This document shows positions 22,488 to 30,476 of a DNA stretch of 64,000 nucleotides, in pieces; position 1 is the first letter of the stretch; every line of letters begins with the position of its first letter. Made by a program: the position numbers and the translations under genes. The stretch is taken from positions 372,001-436,000 of the forward strand of contig NZ_JBDZDR010000001.1 of the NCBI RefSeq assembly GCF_040049255.1, in the 5' to 3' direction. The notes beneath the pieces are model-generated. The model saw only the letters and a program-made list of their open reading frames with translations. It was not told where the DNA came from and searched no databases. This stretch comes from Pseudaminobacter sp040049255. Its GTDB lineage: Bacteria; Pseudomonadota; Alphaproteobacteria; Rhizobiales; Rhizobiaceae.

Positions 22488-23064
22488 CACCAAGCCGATC
22501 GTTACCCAGGCCACCCTGGTCAAGAAGGCCGCGCCGAAGAGCGACTACAAGCCGGCCGACGTGTCGCCGCAGCGGCGCGTGCAGCGCAAGTACAGTGTCC
22601 GCCTGTGGTCGATCCGCCACTCGCGCCTGCTCGAATGGTTTTACGCCCGTTTCGCGGATGTTTTCCTTCTGCTGCATCCGCTGTGGAAGGGCATCGGCTA
22701 CGCCCGCGTCGAGGCGCCGGTGAAGTTCGTCGAAAAGCGCGTGAAGGGTTTCATGTTCGACTGCCGCATGTGCGGCCAGTGCGTGCTTTCCTCCACCGGC
22801 ATGTCCTGCCCGATGAACTGCCCCAAGCAGCTGCGCAATGGCCCCTGCGGCGGCGTGCGCGCCAACGGCAATTGCGAGGTCGAGCCCGACATGCCCTGCG
22901 TGTGGGTGAAGGCATGGGAAGGCTCGCGCAACATGGCCAATGGCGACGCCATCCTCAACGTCCAGAAGCCGGTCGACCAGTCGCTGCGCGAAACCTCGGC
23001 CTGGCTGCGCGTGACCGCGCAAGCCGCCGCCGCGCGCGAGGCCGCAAACAAGGAACCTGCATGA
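22480..23064 (+). CDS. metV: MetV-like Fe-S protein (methylenetetrahydrofolate reductase C-terminal-domain family)
   Basis: A 194-residue protein of the MetV / zinc-binding MTHFR C-terminal family. About eight cysteines lie in CRMCGQCVLSSTGMSC, PMNCPKQL, NGPCGGVR, NGNCEVEP and MPCVW, a pattern that binds Fe-S or zinc in the acetogen protein. In acetogens MetV is the partner of MetF in ferredoxin- or NADH-linked methylene-THF reductase; in an aerobe a MetF/MetV pair would interconvert methyl- and methylene-THF with another electron carrier. It overlaps the preceding gene by 8 bases and the next, metF-like, gene by 4 (ATGA), so the three form one translation unit. The electron partner is unknown. 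Confidence 0.86.
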   Translation: MSDTKPIVTQATLVKKAAPKSDYKPADVSPQRRVQRKYSVRLWSIRHSRLLEWFYARFADVFLLLHPLWKGIGYARVEAPVKFVEKRVKGFMFDCRMCGQCVLSSTGMSCPMNCPKQLRNGPCGGVRANGNCEVEPDMPCVWVKAWEGSRNMANGDAILNVQKPVDQSLRETSAWLRVTAQAAAAREAANKEPA

Positions 23065-24170
23065 ACATGGCCACGCCGCGTCCTCCCCATCCCGACGAAA
23101 ACCCGGCCGGCATCGACCTGCCGCTGGACCCGCTGCCCGGCCATTCCTCGCGCGGACGCCTCGAGCGCGTGCTGCGCCGCGGCGAATTTGCCGTCACCAC
23201 CGAGCTCAACCCGCCCGACAGCGCCAATCCACAGGACGTCTACGAACGCGCGGCGATCTTCGACGGCTGGGTGGACGGCATCAACGCGGTCGACGCCTCG
23301 GGCGCCAACTGCCACATGTCGTCTGTGGGCATCTGCGCCCTGCTGACGCGCATGGGCTATGCGCCCATCATGCAGATCGCCTGCCGCGACAAGAACCGCA
23401 TCGCCATCCAGGGCGACGTTCTGGGCGCGGCTGCCATGGGCGTGGCCAACATCCTCTGCCTCACCGGCGACGGCGTGCAGGCCGGCGACCAGCCCGGCGC
23501 CAAGCCGGTGTTCGACCTCGACTCCTCGTCGCTGCTCGAAACCGTCCGCATCATGCGTGACAATGGCAAGTTCCTGTCGGGTCGCAAGCTGACCACGCCG
23601 CCGCAGGTCTTCCTCGGCGCCGCCGTCAACCCGTTTGCGCCGCCCTACGATTTCCGCCCGATCCATCTTGCCAAGAAGATCGCCGCTGGCGCGCAGTTCG
23701 TGCAGACGCAGTACTGCTTCGACGTGCCGATGTTCCGCAACTTCATGGAACGCGCCCGCGACCTCGGCCTGACCGAGAAGGTCTTCATCCTGTGCGGCGT
23801 CGGCCCGCTCGCCTCGGCCAAGACGGCGAAGTGGATCCGCTCCAACGTGCCGGGCATCCACATTCCGGATTCGATCATCAAGCGCCTGGAAGGGGCGCAG
23901 GACCAGAAGAAGGAAGGCAAGCAGATCTGCATCGACATGATCAACGAGGTGAAGGAGATCCCCGGCGTCTCCGGCATCCACGTGATGGCCTATCGCCAGG
24001 AGGAATATGTCGCCGAGATCGTGCATGAATCGGGCGTGCTCAAGGGCCGCAAGCCCTGGAAGCGCGAGGTCCGCGCCGACGACCAGATGGTCGCCGACAG
24101 GCTCGACCACATCCTGCACGACGACGCGACACAGCAGCCTGGACAGCTGGTGGAAAAGGCCGCCCACTGA
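23061..24170 (+). CDS. metF: Methylenetetrahydrofolate reductase-like protein
   Basis: A 369-residue TIM-barrel flavoprotein of the MetF family. Its landmarks are GEFAVTTELNPPDSANP at the first strand, HMSSVGICALL, NILCLTGDGVQAGDQP, a VFLGAAVNPFAPPY segment and AQFVQTQYCFDVPMF. MetF reduces 5,10-methylene-THF to 5-methyl-THF. In this cluster it may run toward methylene-THF, oxidising methyl groups delivered by the corrinoid route, which would let them enter central C1 metabolism. It starts at 23061, overlapping metV by 4 bases, and is followed after 70 bases by the SahR-like palindrome and the MtgA-like gene. A separate canonical metF could exist elsewhere. Confidence 0.88.
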   Translation: MNMATPRPPHPDENPAGIDLPLDPLPGHSSRGRLERVLRRGEFAVTTELNPPDSANPQDVYERAAIFDGWVDGINAVDASGANCHMSSVGICALLTRMGYAPIMQIACRDKNRIAIQGDVLGAAAMGVANILCLTGDGVQAGDQPGAKPVFDLDSSSLLETVRIMRDNGKFLSGRKLTTPPQVFLGAAVNPFAPPYDFRPIHLAKKIAAGAQFVQTQYCFDVPMFRNFMERARDLGLTEKVFILCGVGPLASAKTAKWIRSNVPGIHIPDSIIKRLEGAQDQKKEGKQICIDMINEVKEIPGVSGIHVMAYRQEEYVAEIVHESGVLKGRKPWKREVRADDQMVADRLDHILHDDATQQPGQLVEKAAH

Positions 24171-24203
24171 GCCGCCGGCCGCAATTGAAACGACACTGAT
24201 AAC

Positions 24204-24225
24204 GATATAAAGAAATCTTTATATC
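24204..24225. promoter_or_regulatory. Palindromic operator, SahR-like, before the MtgA-like gene
   Basis: Perfect inverted repeat with 10-base arms, GATATAAAGA and TCTTTATATC, around AA; it lies 15 bases before the ATG at 24241. It is a near copy of 12687-12710. It suggests that the methyl-corrinoid:THF methyltransferase gene has its own promoter inside the operon, regulated together with bmt by S-adenosylhomocysteine or a related signal. Confidence 0.72.
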
Positions 24226-24240
24226 CCAACGGAGAACTTC

Positions 24241-25218
24241 ATGACCCGTACGATCGTCGCCTCGGCGACCAAGGAAATCATCATCGGTTTCGACCAGCCC
24301 TTCTGCGTGATCGGCGAGCGCATCAACCCGACCGGCCGCAAGAAGCTTGCCGCTGAGATGATGGCCGGCAACTTCGACACCGTGCGCAAGGACGCGCTGG
24401 AGCAGGCGGCGGCGGGCGCCACCATGCTCGACATCAATGCCGGCGTGACCACGGTCGACCCCAACGCGACCGAGCCCGGCCTGCTGGTGCAGACGATCGA
24501 GATCGTGCAGGAACTGGTGGATCTGCCGCTGGCGATCGACAGCTCGGTGACGGGCGCCATCGAGGCCGCGCTGAGGGTTGCCAAGGGCCGCCCGCTGGTG
24601 AACTCCGTCACCGGCGAGGAAGAGAAGCTCGAGGCCATCCTGCCGCTGATCAAGAAGTACAACGTGCCGGTGGTGGCCATCTCCAACGACGAGACCGGCA
24701 TCTCCATGGACCCGGACGTCCGCTTCGCGGTCGCCAAGAAGATCGTCGAGCGCGCCGCCGACTACGGCATCCCCGCGCATGACGTGGTGGTCGACCCGCT
24801 GGTGATGCCGATCGGCGCGCTGGGCGACGCCGGCCGCCAGGTGTTTGCGCTGCTGCGCCGCCTGCGCGAGGAGCTGAAAGTCAACACCACCTGCGGCCTG
24901 TCCAACATCTCCTTCGGCCTGCCCCACCGCCATGGCATCAACTCGGCCTTCATTCCCATGGTGATCGGCGCCGGCATGACCAGCGCCATCATGAACCCCT
25001 GCCGCCCGCAGGAAATGGAGGCTGTTCGCGGCGCCAACGTGCTGAACGGCACCGACGAGAACTGCACGACCTGGATCAAGACCTACAAGGACTACAAGCC
25101 GGCCGAAGGCGGCCACGCCGCCCCCGCCTCGGCGGCCGTCAGCGCCCCCGGCGATGCCGCCGCCAGCAATGGCGGACGCCGGCGCGGCGGCCGCGAGGCG
25201 CGGATGGCACGCGGGTAG
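24241..25218 (+). CDS. MtgA-like methyl-corrinoid:tetrahydrofolate methyltransferase
   Basis: A 325-residue pterin-binding (dihydropteroate-synthase-type) TIM-barrel protein. Landmarks are CVIGERINPTGRKKLAAEMM, GATMLDINAGV (the folate pocket), LPLAIDSSVTGAIEAAL, RPLVNSVTGEEEK and CGLSNISFGLPHR. MtgA of Desulfitobacterium moves the methyl from the methyl-Co(III) carrier to THF, making methyl-THF, and this protein is very probably its counterpart. GGAG lies 7 bases before the ATG. The last 30 residues leave the barrel and form an Ala/Gly-rich linker with a basic end (GGRRRGGREARMARG), much like tails on neighbouring proteins. A related reaction is the corrinoid step of MetH, but the size and context favour MtgA. 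Confidence 0.9.
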   Translation: MTRTIVASATKEIIIGFDQPFCVIGERINPTGRKKLAAEMMAGNFDTVRKDALEQAAAGATMLDINAGVTTVDPNATEPGLLVQTIEIVQELVDLPLAIDSSVTGAIEAALRVAKGRPLVNSVTGEEEKLEAILPLIKKYNVPVVAISNDETGISMDPDVRFAVAKKIVERAADYGIPAHDVVVDPLVMPIGALGDAGRQVFALLRRLREELKVNTTCGLSNISFGLPHRHGINSAFIPMVIGAGMTSAIMNPCRPQEMEAVRGANVLNGTDENCTTWIKTYKDYKPAEGGHAAPASAAVSAPGDAAASNGGRRRGGREARMARG

Positions 25219-25500
25219 TCCAGCCGGAGAACACCGTGGCCCACCACGTCCAGTCATGTCCGTCCGGCGCGTTTGGCCGGATGGGAAGACAAAGGCTTTC
25301 AGCCGGGGGCGTTGGCGTCCGGATTTTCCGCTCCGATGGCGGAAGACCCGAGAATTTCGAGTTTGGATCCTGGCCTGCCCGATGGGCGGGCCGTGACCCG
25401 TTTCGCAAGACAATCGCTGCGCTAGTGATCGCAAATGTCGTCTCTGCGCGAGCCCGCCCGAAAGTGGCGGATGGATGCGCGGCTGCAAGGAGTGCCTGAC

Positions 25501-27567
25501 ATGAACCCTCCCCCCAACATCACCGATCCGTTGGTCCTGTTCATGCCTTCGGGCAAGCGCGGGCATTTCCCTGTCGGCACGCCGGTGCTGGACGCCGCGC
25601 GCCAGCTCGGCGTCTATGTCGAGAGCGTGTGCGGCGGGCGCGCCACTTGCGGCCGCTGCCAGATCGAGGTGCAGGAAGGCAATTTCGCCAAGCACAAGAT
25701 CGTCTCATCCAACGACCACATCTCGCCCAAGGGCCCGAAGGAAGAACGCTACGAGCGCGTGCGCGGCCTGCCCGAGGGGCGGCGCTTGTCCTGCTCGGCC
25801 ACAGTGCAGGGCGACCTCGTCGTCGACGTGCCGCAGGATACGGTCATCAACGCGCAGGTGGTGCGCAAGGCCGCCGTCGATCGCCACATCGACCGCAACC
25901 CGGCAGTCCAGCTCTGCTTCGTGGAAGTCGAACAGCCCGACATGCACAAGCCGCTGGGCGACCTCGACCGGCTGAAGCTGGTGCTTGAAAAGGATTGGGG
26001 CTGGAAAGACCTGGCCATCGCGCCGCATCTGATCCCCGAGGTCCAGGGCATCCTGCGCAAGGGCAACTGGGGCGTGACCGCCGCGGTCCACCGCGACTCC
26101 CCTTCGTCGCAGCCCTGCATCATCGGCCTGTGGCCGGACCTGAAGAACGAAGCCTACGGCATCGCCTGCGACATCGGCTCCACCACGATTGCCATGCATC
26201 TGGTGTCGCTGCTTTCGGGCCGCATCGTCGCCTCGTCGGGCACTTCGAACCCGCAGATCCGCTTCGGCGAGGATCTGATGAGCCGCGTCTCCTACGTGAT
26301 GATGAACCCGGACGGGCGCGAGGCAATGACCAAGGCCGTGCGCGAGGCGGTCAACTCGCTGATCGGCAAGGTGTGCGAGGAAGGCGGCGTCGACCGCCAC
26401 GACATCCTCGACGCGGTCTTCGTCGCCAACCCGATCATGCACCACCTGTTCCTGGGCATCGACCCGACCGAACTCGGCCAGGCGCCCTTCGCGCTGGCCG
26501 TATCGGGCGCGACGCACTACTGGGCGCATGACATCGATATCGAGCTCAACCGCGGTGGCCGGGTCTATCTGCTGCCATGCATCGCCGGCCATGTCGGCGC
26601 TGACGCCGCCGCAGCGGCACTGTCGGAAGGTCCATACCGGCAGGACAAGATGATGCTGCTGGTCGATGTCGGCACCAATGCCGAGATCATCCTGGGCAAC
26701 AGGGAGCGCGTGGTTGCGGCATCGTCGCCCACCGGCCCGGCCTTCGAAGGCGCGGAAATCTCGTCCGGCCAGCGTGCGGCACCCGGCGCCATCGAGCGCG
26801 TGCGCATCGACCCCGAGACGCTGGAGCCGAAATTCCGCATCATCGGCGTCGACAAATGGTCGGACGAGGAAGGTTTCGAGGAAGATGCCAAGGCCACCGG
26901 TGTCACCGGCATCTGCGGCTCGGCGATCATCGAGGTGGTGGCCGAGATGTACCTTTCCGGCGTGATCTCGGAGGATGGTGTCATCGACGGCGCGCTTGCC
27001 GCCCGCTCGCCGCGCATCTTCCAGAACGGCCGCACCTTCTCCTATCTGCTCCGTGATGGTGAACCGCGCATCTCGGTGACGCAGAACGACATACGCGCCA
27101 TCCAGCTCGCCAAGGCGGCACTCTATGCCGGCATCAAGCTCTTGATGGAAAAGCAGGGCGTGGAGACGGTCGACATGATCCGCTTTGCGGGCGCGTTCGG
27201 CACCTTCATCGATCCGAAATACGCCATGGTGCTGGGCCTGATCCCCGACTGCGACCTAACCGAGGTGAAGGCAGTGGGCAACGCCGCCGGCACCGGCGCG
27301 CTGATGGCGCTGCTGAACCGCGACCATCGCCGTGAGATCGAGAAGGAAGTCGGCCGCATCGAGAAGATCGAAACCGCGCTGGAGCCTCATTTCCAACAGC
27401 TTTTCATCGACGCGATGGCGATGCCCAACAAGGTGGACCCGTTCCCCAAGCTTTCCGAACAGGTGAAGCTGCCGCCGCGCAAGGTGCTTTCGGACGAGGC
27501 GTCCGGTGGCGACGGCGCACCGCGCCGGCGTTCGCGCGAGGACCGCGCCGCAAGGCGCCGGGGCTGA
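25501..27567 (+). CDS. RamA/RACE-like corrinoid protein reductive activator
   Basis: A 688-residue protein. The N-terminal [2Fe-2S] ferredoxin-type domain has Cys44, Cys50, Cys53 (C-GGRAT-C-GR-C) and Cys98 (RRLSC). A middle linker domain follows, and from about residue 210 is the ASKHA ATPase-like DUF4445 region (GIACDIGSTTIAMHLV for nucleotide, MLLVDVGTNAEIIL and SPTGPAFEGAEISSGQ as later phosphate-binding loops). Bacterial RACE proteins use ATP and an electron to reduce inactive Co(II) corrinoid proteins to Co(I). It ends with a basic tail (PRRRSREDRAARRRG). AAGGAG is 8 bases before the ATG; an upstream ATG at 25435 lacks support. The 282-base gap before it (25219-25500) holds no gene, only short inverted repeats such as 25372-25392. 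Confidence 0.9.
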   Translation: MNPPPNITDPLVLFMPSGKRGHFPVGTPVLDAARQLGVYVESVCGGRATCGRCQIEVQEGNFAKHKIVSSNDHISPKGPKEERYERVRGLPEGRRLSCSATVQGDLVVDVPQDTVINAQVVRKAAVDRHIDRNPAVQLCFVEVEQPDMHKPLGDLDRLKLVLEKDWGWKDLAIAPHLIPEVQGILRKGNWGVTAAVHRDSPSSQPCIIGLWPDLKNEAYGIACDIGSTTIAMHLVSLLSGRIVASSGTSNPQIRFGEDLMSRVSYVMMNPDGREAMTKAVREAVNSLIGKVCEEGGVDRHDILDAVFVANPIMHHLFLGIDPTELGQAPFALAVSGATHYWAHDIDIELNRGGRVYLLPCIAGHVGADAAAAALSEGPYRQDKMMLLVDVGTNAEIILGNRERVVAASSPTGPAFEGAEISSGQRAAPGAIERVRIDPETLEPKFRIIGVDKWSDEEGFEEDAKATGVTGICGSAIIEVVAEMYLSGVISEDGVIDGALAARSPRIFQNGRTFSYLLRDGEPRISVTQNDIRAIQLAKAALYAGIKLLMEKQGVETVDMIRFAGAFGTFIDPKYAMVLGLIPDCDLTEVKAVGNAAGTGALMALLNRDHRREIEKEVGRIEKIETALEPHFQQLFIDAMAMPNKVDPFPKLSEQVKLPPRKVLSDEASGGDGAPRRRSREDRAARRRG

Positions 27568-27573
27568 AGCCTC

Positions 27574-27611
27574 GGCCGGCCGCGCTGGTCTTGACGATCG
27601 CGCGGCCGGCC
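27574..27611 (+). other. Strong hairpin downstream of the reactivase gene
   Basis: Eleven-base arms GGCCGGCCGCG (27574-27584) and CGCGGCCGGCC (27601-27611) enclose a 16-base loop. It lies just after the stop codon of the reactivase gene. No T-run follows, so it is better described as a 3' stabilising or Rho-linked hairpin than as an intrinsic terminator. Confidence 0.5.
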
Positions 27612-27669
27612 ACAAATTCAGAGACTGGGAGGCGACACGTAGCAGCCGGTAGATCCGGGAGTTCGTTGC

Positions 27670-28557
27670 ATGTCCAGTCTCAAGAGTCGCCTGGTCGCCC
27701 TCGTCATCAAGCACAGCCGCAAGAAGGCCTTCGCCAGCGCCGAGAACCTCAATCGCTGGATCGCCGATGCCCGAAAGACCGAGCGCCACGAGCCCCCCGC
27801 CCGGCTCTACCGGCGCTTCGCCGTGAACCAGAGCGAGGCGCAAGGCTTCCCGGTCTATGAGATAGTGCCTCGCGATGCCGGCCCCCGCCGGCTTCTTTAT
27901 CTTCACGGCGGCGCCTATTGCTTTGAAATCACCAGCTATCACTGGTTTCTTGCGGCCGAGATGGCCGAGCGCCTCCGCATGCGCGTGACGGTGCCGATCT
28001 ACCCCATCGCGCCCGAGCACGACATCCACGACATGTATTCGATGGTGCTCGAGGTCTATCGCCGCACGTTGGCCGAGACGGCAGCCAAGGACATCGTCTT
28101 CATGGGCGACTCCGCCGGCGGCACGATGGCGGTGGTGATGACGATGATGGGCGCGCGCGAGGGCATGCCCATTCCTGCAAGCCACGTACTGATCTCTCCC
28201 GGCCTCGACATGACGCTGACGAACGAGGCCATCTGGCGCATGGCGCCGCAGGACCCGTGGCTCGACATTCCCGGCGGGCTTGAGGCGATCCGCCTCTATG
28301 GCGCGGGCATGGACCGCAGCGACTGGCGCATCAGCCCGATCAATGGCGACCTTTCCGTGCTGCCGCCGACGCTGCTGCTGACCGGCACGCGCGACCTGCT
28401 GACGCCCGACAACCTCCTCTTCGCCGAAAAAGCGCGCGCGCAGGGCGTTGATCTGGAGCTGCTGGTGGAGCCGGACATGTTCCATGTCTGGCCGCTGATC
28501 GACATGCCGGAGGCCCGCCGCGCCCGCGACCGTATCGTGGCCTATCTGAGCGATTAG
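27670..28557 (+). CDS. Alpha/beta hydrolase of the HSL (hormone-sensitive-lipase) type
   Basis: A 295-residue hydrolase. The oxyanion-hole motif LHGGAYCFE and the nucleophile elbow MGDSAGGTMA mark the HSL group (acetyl-hydrolase/esterase); the acid is in TGTRDLLTPDN and the His in MFHVWPL. It probably cleaves small acyl or carboxyl esters. A substrate within the betaine pathway (for example an acyl-carnitine-like or choline ester) is imaginable but not supported by sequence. No signal peptide is visible, so it is probably cytoplasmic. It starts 102 bases after the reactivase gene, and the hairpin lies between them. Confidence 0.85.
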   Translation: MSSLKSRLVALVIKHSRKKAFASAENLNRWIADARKTERHEPPARLYRRFAVNQSEAQGFPVYEIVPRDAGPRRLLYLHGGAYCFEITSYHWFLAAEMAERLRMRVTVPIYPIAPEHDIHDMYSMVLEVYRRTLAETAAKDIVFMGDSAGGTMAVVMTMMGAREGMPIPASHVLISPGLDMTLTNEAIWRMAPQDPWLDIPGGLEAIRLYGAGMDRSDWRISPINGDLSVLPPTLLLTGTRDLLTPDNLLFAEKARAQGVDLELLVEPDMFHVWPLIDMPEARRARDRIVAYLSD

Positions 28558-28613
28558 TCCGGGACCTTGGCGCAGCAGTCGGGGCGCCCCCGACAGTGCG
28601 CAGGCTGTAGGCC

Positions 28614-29516
28614 TCAGAAGAACTTGCCGGTCTCGCGAAACACCTCGAAGGTGGCGCGGATATGATCGGCCACCGCCTGCACCGGTGCTTTGGCCTCCGG
28701 CGTCACCACCATCGCCAGGCTGTAGGCACCGATCTCGGGCAAGCCGTCCTTGGCGCCCAGTTCCATCAGTTCGGGACCGATGAAGGAGCGCGGCAGGGGC
28801 GCGACCGCAAGATCGGCCAGGATGGCGGCGCGCTGGCCGGCCGTGTGGGCGCTCATATAGGCGATGCGGTAGTTGCGCCCTTCACGCCCGAGCGCCTCGA
28901 GCGCACTGGCGCGCCAGGCACAGCCCTCCTCCCACAGCGACACCGGCAGGGGTTCGCGCAGATGCGCGCAACCGCCCTTTGCCGCCGCCCACACGATGGG
29001 CTCGGTCATCAGCGTCTCGGCGCCTGGCATGGCGGTCTGGTAGGAGTTGGTCAGAAGCGTGATGTCGAGCGTGCGGTCGTCCATGCGGCGCCACAGGTTC
29101 TTGCTCTGGTCGATGATCACATCGACGGCGATCGAGGGATGCGACTGGGCAAAGCGTTTCAAAACATGCGGAAGGATGCGCTCGCCATAATCGTCCGGCG
29201 AGCCGAGGCGCACGACGCCGGTGATGTCCGGCACGATGAACTTGGACACTGCCTCGCGATTGATGGACAACATGCGCCGTGCATAGCCAAGCAGGATCTC
29301 GCCATCGGTGGTCAACGATACCGAGCGGGCATCGCGCGAGAACACGGTGCGGCCGAGCACGTCTTCCAGCTTCTTGATCTGCATGGAAACGGCAGAAGGC
29401 GTGCGGAAGACGGCGTTGGCCGCCGTGGTGAAGCTTCCGGTTTCGGCGATTGCCACGAAGGTGCGCAGCACGTCGAGGTCAAGCACCGGCAGAGGATGAT
29501 TGAGGGGAGCGGTCAC
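28614..29516 (-). CDS. LysR-family transcriptional regulator
   Basis: A 300-residue LysR regulator. The helix-turn-helix lies at residues about 14-70 (LRTFVAIAETGSFTTAANAVFRTPSAVSMQIKKLEDVLG contains it). The co-inducer domain includes VVRLGSPDDYGERILPHVLKRF and a later ALAVAP-type segment, with the usual substrate pocket region. The GTG start at 29516 has AAAGAG about 8 bases upstream. It is divergent from the DUF1127-like gene at 29699, a common arrangement for a LysR protein and its target. The ligand is unknown. Confidence 0.88.
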   Translation of the reverse strand: MTAPLNHPLPVLDLDVLRTFVAIAETGSFTTAANAVFRTPSAVSMQIKKLEDVLGRTVFSRDARSVSLTTDGEILLGYARRMLSINREAVSKFIVPDITGVVRLGSPDDYGERILPHVLKRFAQSHPSIAVDVIIDQSKNLWRRMDDRTLDITLLTNSYQTAMPGAETLMTEPIVWAAAKGGCAHLREPLPVSLWEEGCAWRASALEALGREGRNYRIAYMSAHTAGQRAAILADLAVAPLPRSFIGPELMELGAKDGLPEIGAYSLAMVVTPEAKAPVQAVADHIRATFEVFRETGKFF

Positions 29517-29698
29517 GGCCTACTCTTTCAATTTTTCTGATCCGAATAATCACTTCATTTCGTTTGATTGAACATGAGAACGGTAGCACAGTCAACACCG
29601 TGAAGATGGTACCGGGACAAAAGCACCACCCGGTCCAAGCATTGAACAGTCGGCGCCGGATGCCGGAGTTCCGCCACCACAATCGAGAGGAGTACGTC

Positions 29699-29872
29699 AT
29701 GTCTATCCTTGCGAGGATCGGCAATATCGCCGCGCGTTACTCGAAGGTTCGCTCGCGCTATCTGACCGAGCGCACGGTCCGCTCGCTGCCGTTCGAAATC
29801 CAGAAGGACATCGGCTGGCCGGACGTTATGACGAAGTGCCTGCCACACGGATGCCAGGCAGGAGGCAGGTGA
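29699..29872 (+). CDS. DUF1127 (YjiS-like) small protein
   Basis: A 57-residue basic protein. The core RSLPFEIQKDIGWPDVM fits the DUF1127 pattern, in which an amphipathic helix ends in a D-I-G-x motif. The N-terminus (MSILARIGNIAARYSKV) is a second helix. Some members are RNA-binding regulators of phosphate or stress responses in Alphaproteobacteria; the role here is not known. GAGAGGAGT precedes the ATG. The frame continues past the usual end of the family by about 12 residues. It is divergent from the LysR gene and may be its target. Confidence 0.7.
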   Translation: MSILARIGNIAARYSKVRSRYLTERTVRSLPFEIQKDIGWPDVMTKCLPHGCQAGGR

Positions 29873-30110
29873 TCTTGCGGACCGCTATGCCTGCCGGGCG
29901 CGAGCAATCAAATCCGGCAGGCGCTTGCCGCCCCGATGTTCGGCTTCCGAGCGTAAGCGCGTCACCCGCCGTGTCGCATTCGCGTCCAGAGACTTCGCAT
30001 TCCCTGCCGAACAGGCGCCTGAAAGGGACTATATCGAAGCCAACCAACGGCCTGCCCCACTCCAACGCGCGAAGGCACCCCGTGTAGCCCTCTTTGCATG
30101 GACACGCGTC

Positions 30111-30254
30111 ATGAAGCTCTTTTCCCGCCTTTTCGGCGGCAGCCGCCGCGAGATCAACCTGACCACTGCGCTTGAGCGCCAGCGCCTGAACAAGACCATG
30201 CCCGGACAGTCCGGTGCCGTTGCCGGCGCTCGCCTCGGCATTCTGGTTCGCTAG
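30111..30254 (+). CDS. Small basic protein of unknown function
   Basis: A 47-residue frame: MKLFSRLFGGSRREINLTTALERQ, then a Gly/Ala-rich end. It has no recognised domain. A GCCGGGG/CCCCGGC hairpin (30273-30294) lies just downstream, which suggests that a transcript ends there. The preceding stretch 29873-30110 has no gene I can support. The ribosome site is weak, so this is a candidate only. Confidence 0.33.
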   Translation: MKLFSRLFGGSRREINLTTALERQRLNKTMPGQSGAVAGARLGILVR

Positions 30255-30272
30255 GGACCAAAGCCGCTTCCA

Positions 30273-30294
30273 GCCGGGGCGAATTTTCCCCGGC
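30273..30294 (+). terminator. Possible terminator hairpin
   Basis: Seven-base arms GCCGGGG and CCCCGGC around an 8-base AT-rich loop; only a short TT run and then C follows, so the terminator call is weak. Confidence 0.4.
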
Positions 30295-30394
30295 TTCCCC
30301 CGCCCTGCGCTCTGCAAGTGGCGGCCATTTCTCACTTCCGGGGGCGGTGGTCACTCGTCGCCACTTCGGCGCAAAATCCGGCGAACAGGCCGAT

Positions 30395-30476
30395 GTCGCA
30401 AATTTAGATTTGCGCCTTTTTGTCACCCCATTGACATGCAAGGCTTTTCCTGATGTCGCTTTGCTGATCGCGACAT
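30395..30476. promoter_or_regulatory. Inverted-repeat region upstream of the GlxA-type regulator
   Basis: Two inverted repeats lie here: CGCAAAT..ATTTGCG (30397-30414, four-base centre) and ATGTCGC..GCGACAT (30453-30476). The first contains GTCGCAAA, the octamer of composite motifs A and B. The second overlaps the first possible start codon of the regulator, so it may be a repressing site. Together they fit autoregulation of the downstream AraC-type regulator and suggest that it reads the TTTGCGAC half-sites elsewhere in the window. Confidence 0.5.

Noticed and set aside
22698..24167. Open frame antisense to metV/metF
   Set aside because: Shadow of two well-supported genes; composition is His/Arg/Ala-rich without a domain.
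25219..25500. Cobalamin riboswitch before the reactivase gene
   Set aside because: I looked for a B12-box-like sequence and found none; only simple inverted repeats such as 25372-25392 are present.
25435..25500. Upstream ATG for the reactivase gene
   Set aside because: AAGGAG sits correctly before the ATG at 25501, and the additional residues do not look like family sequence.
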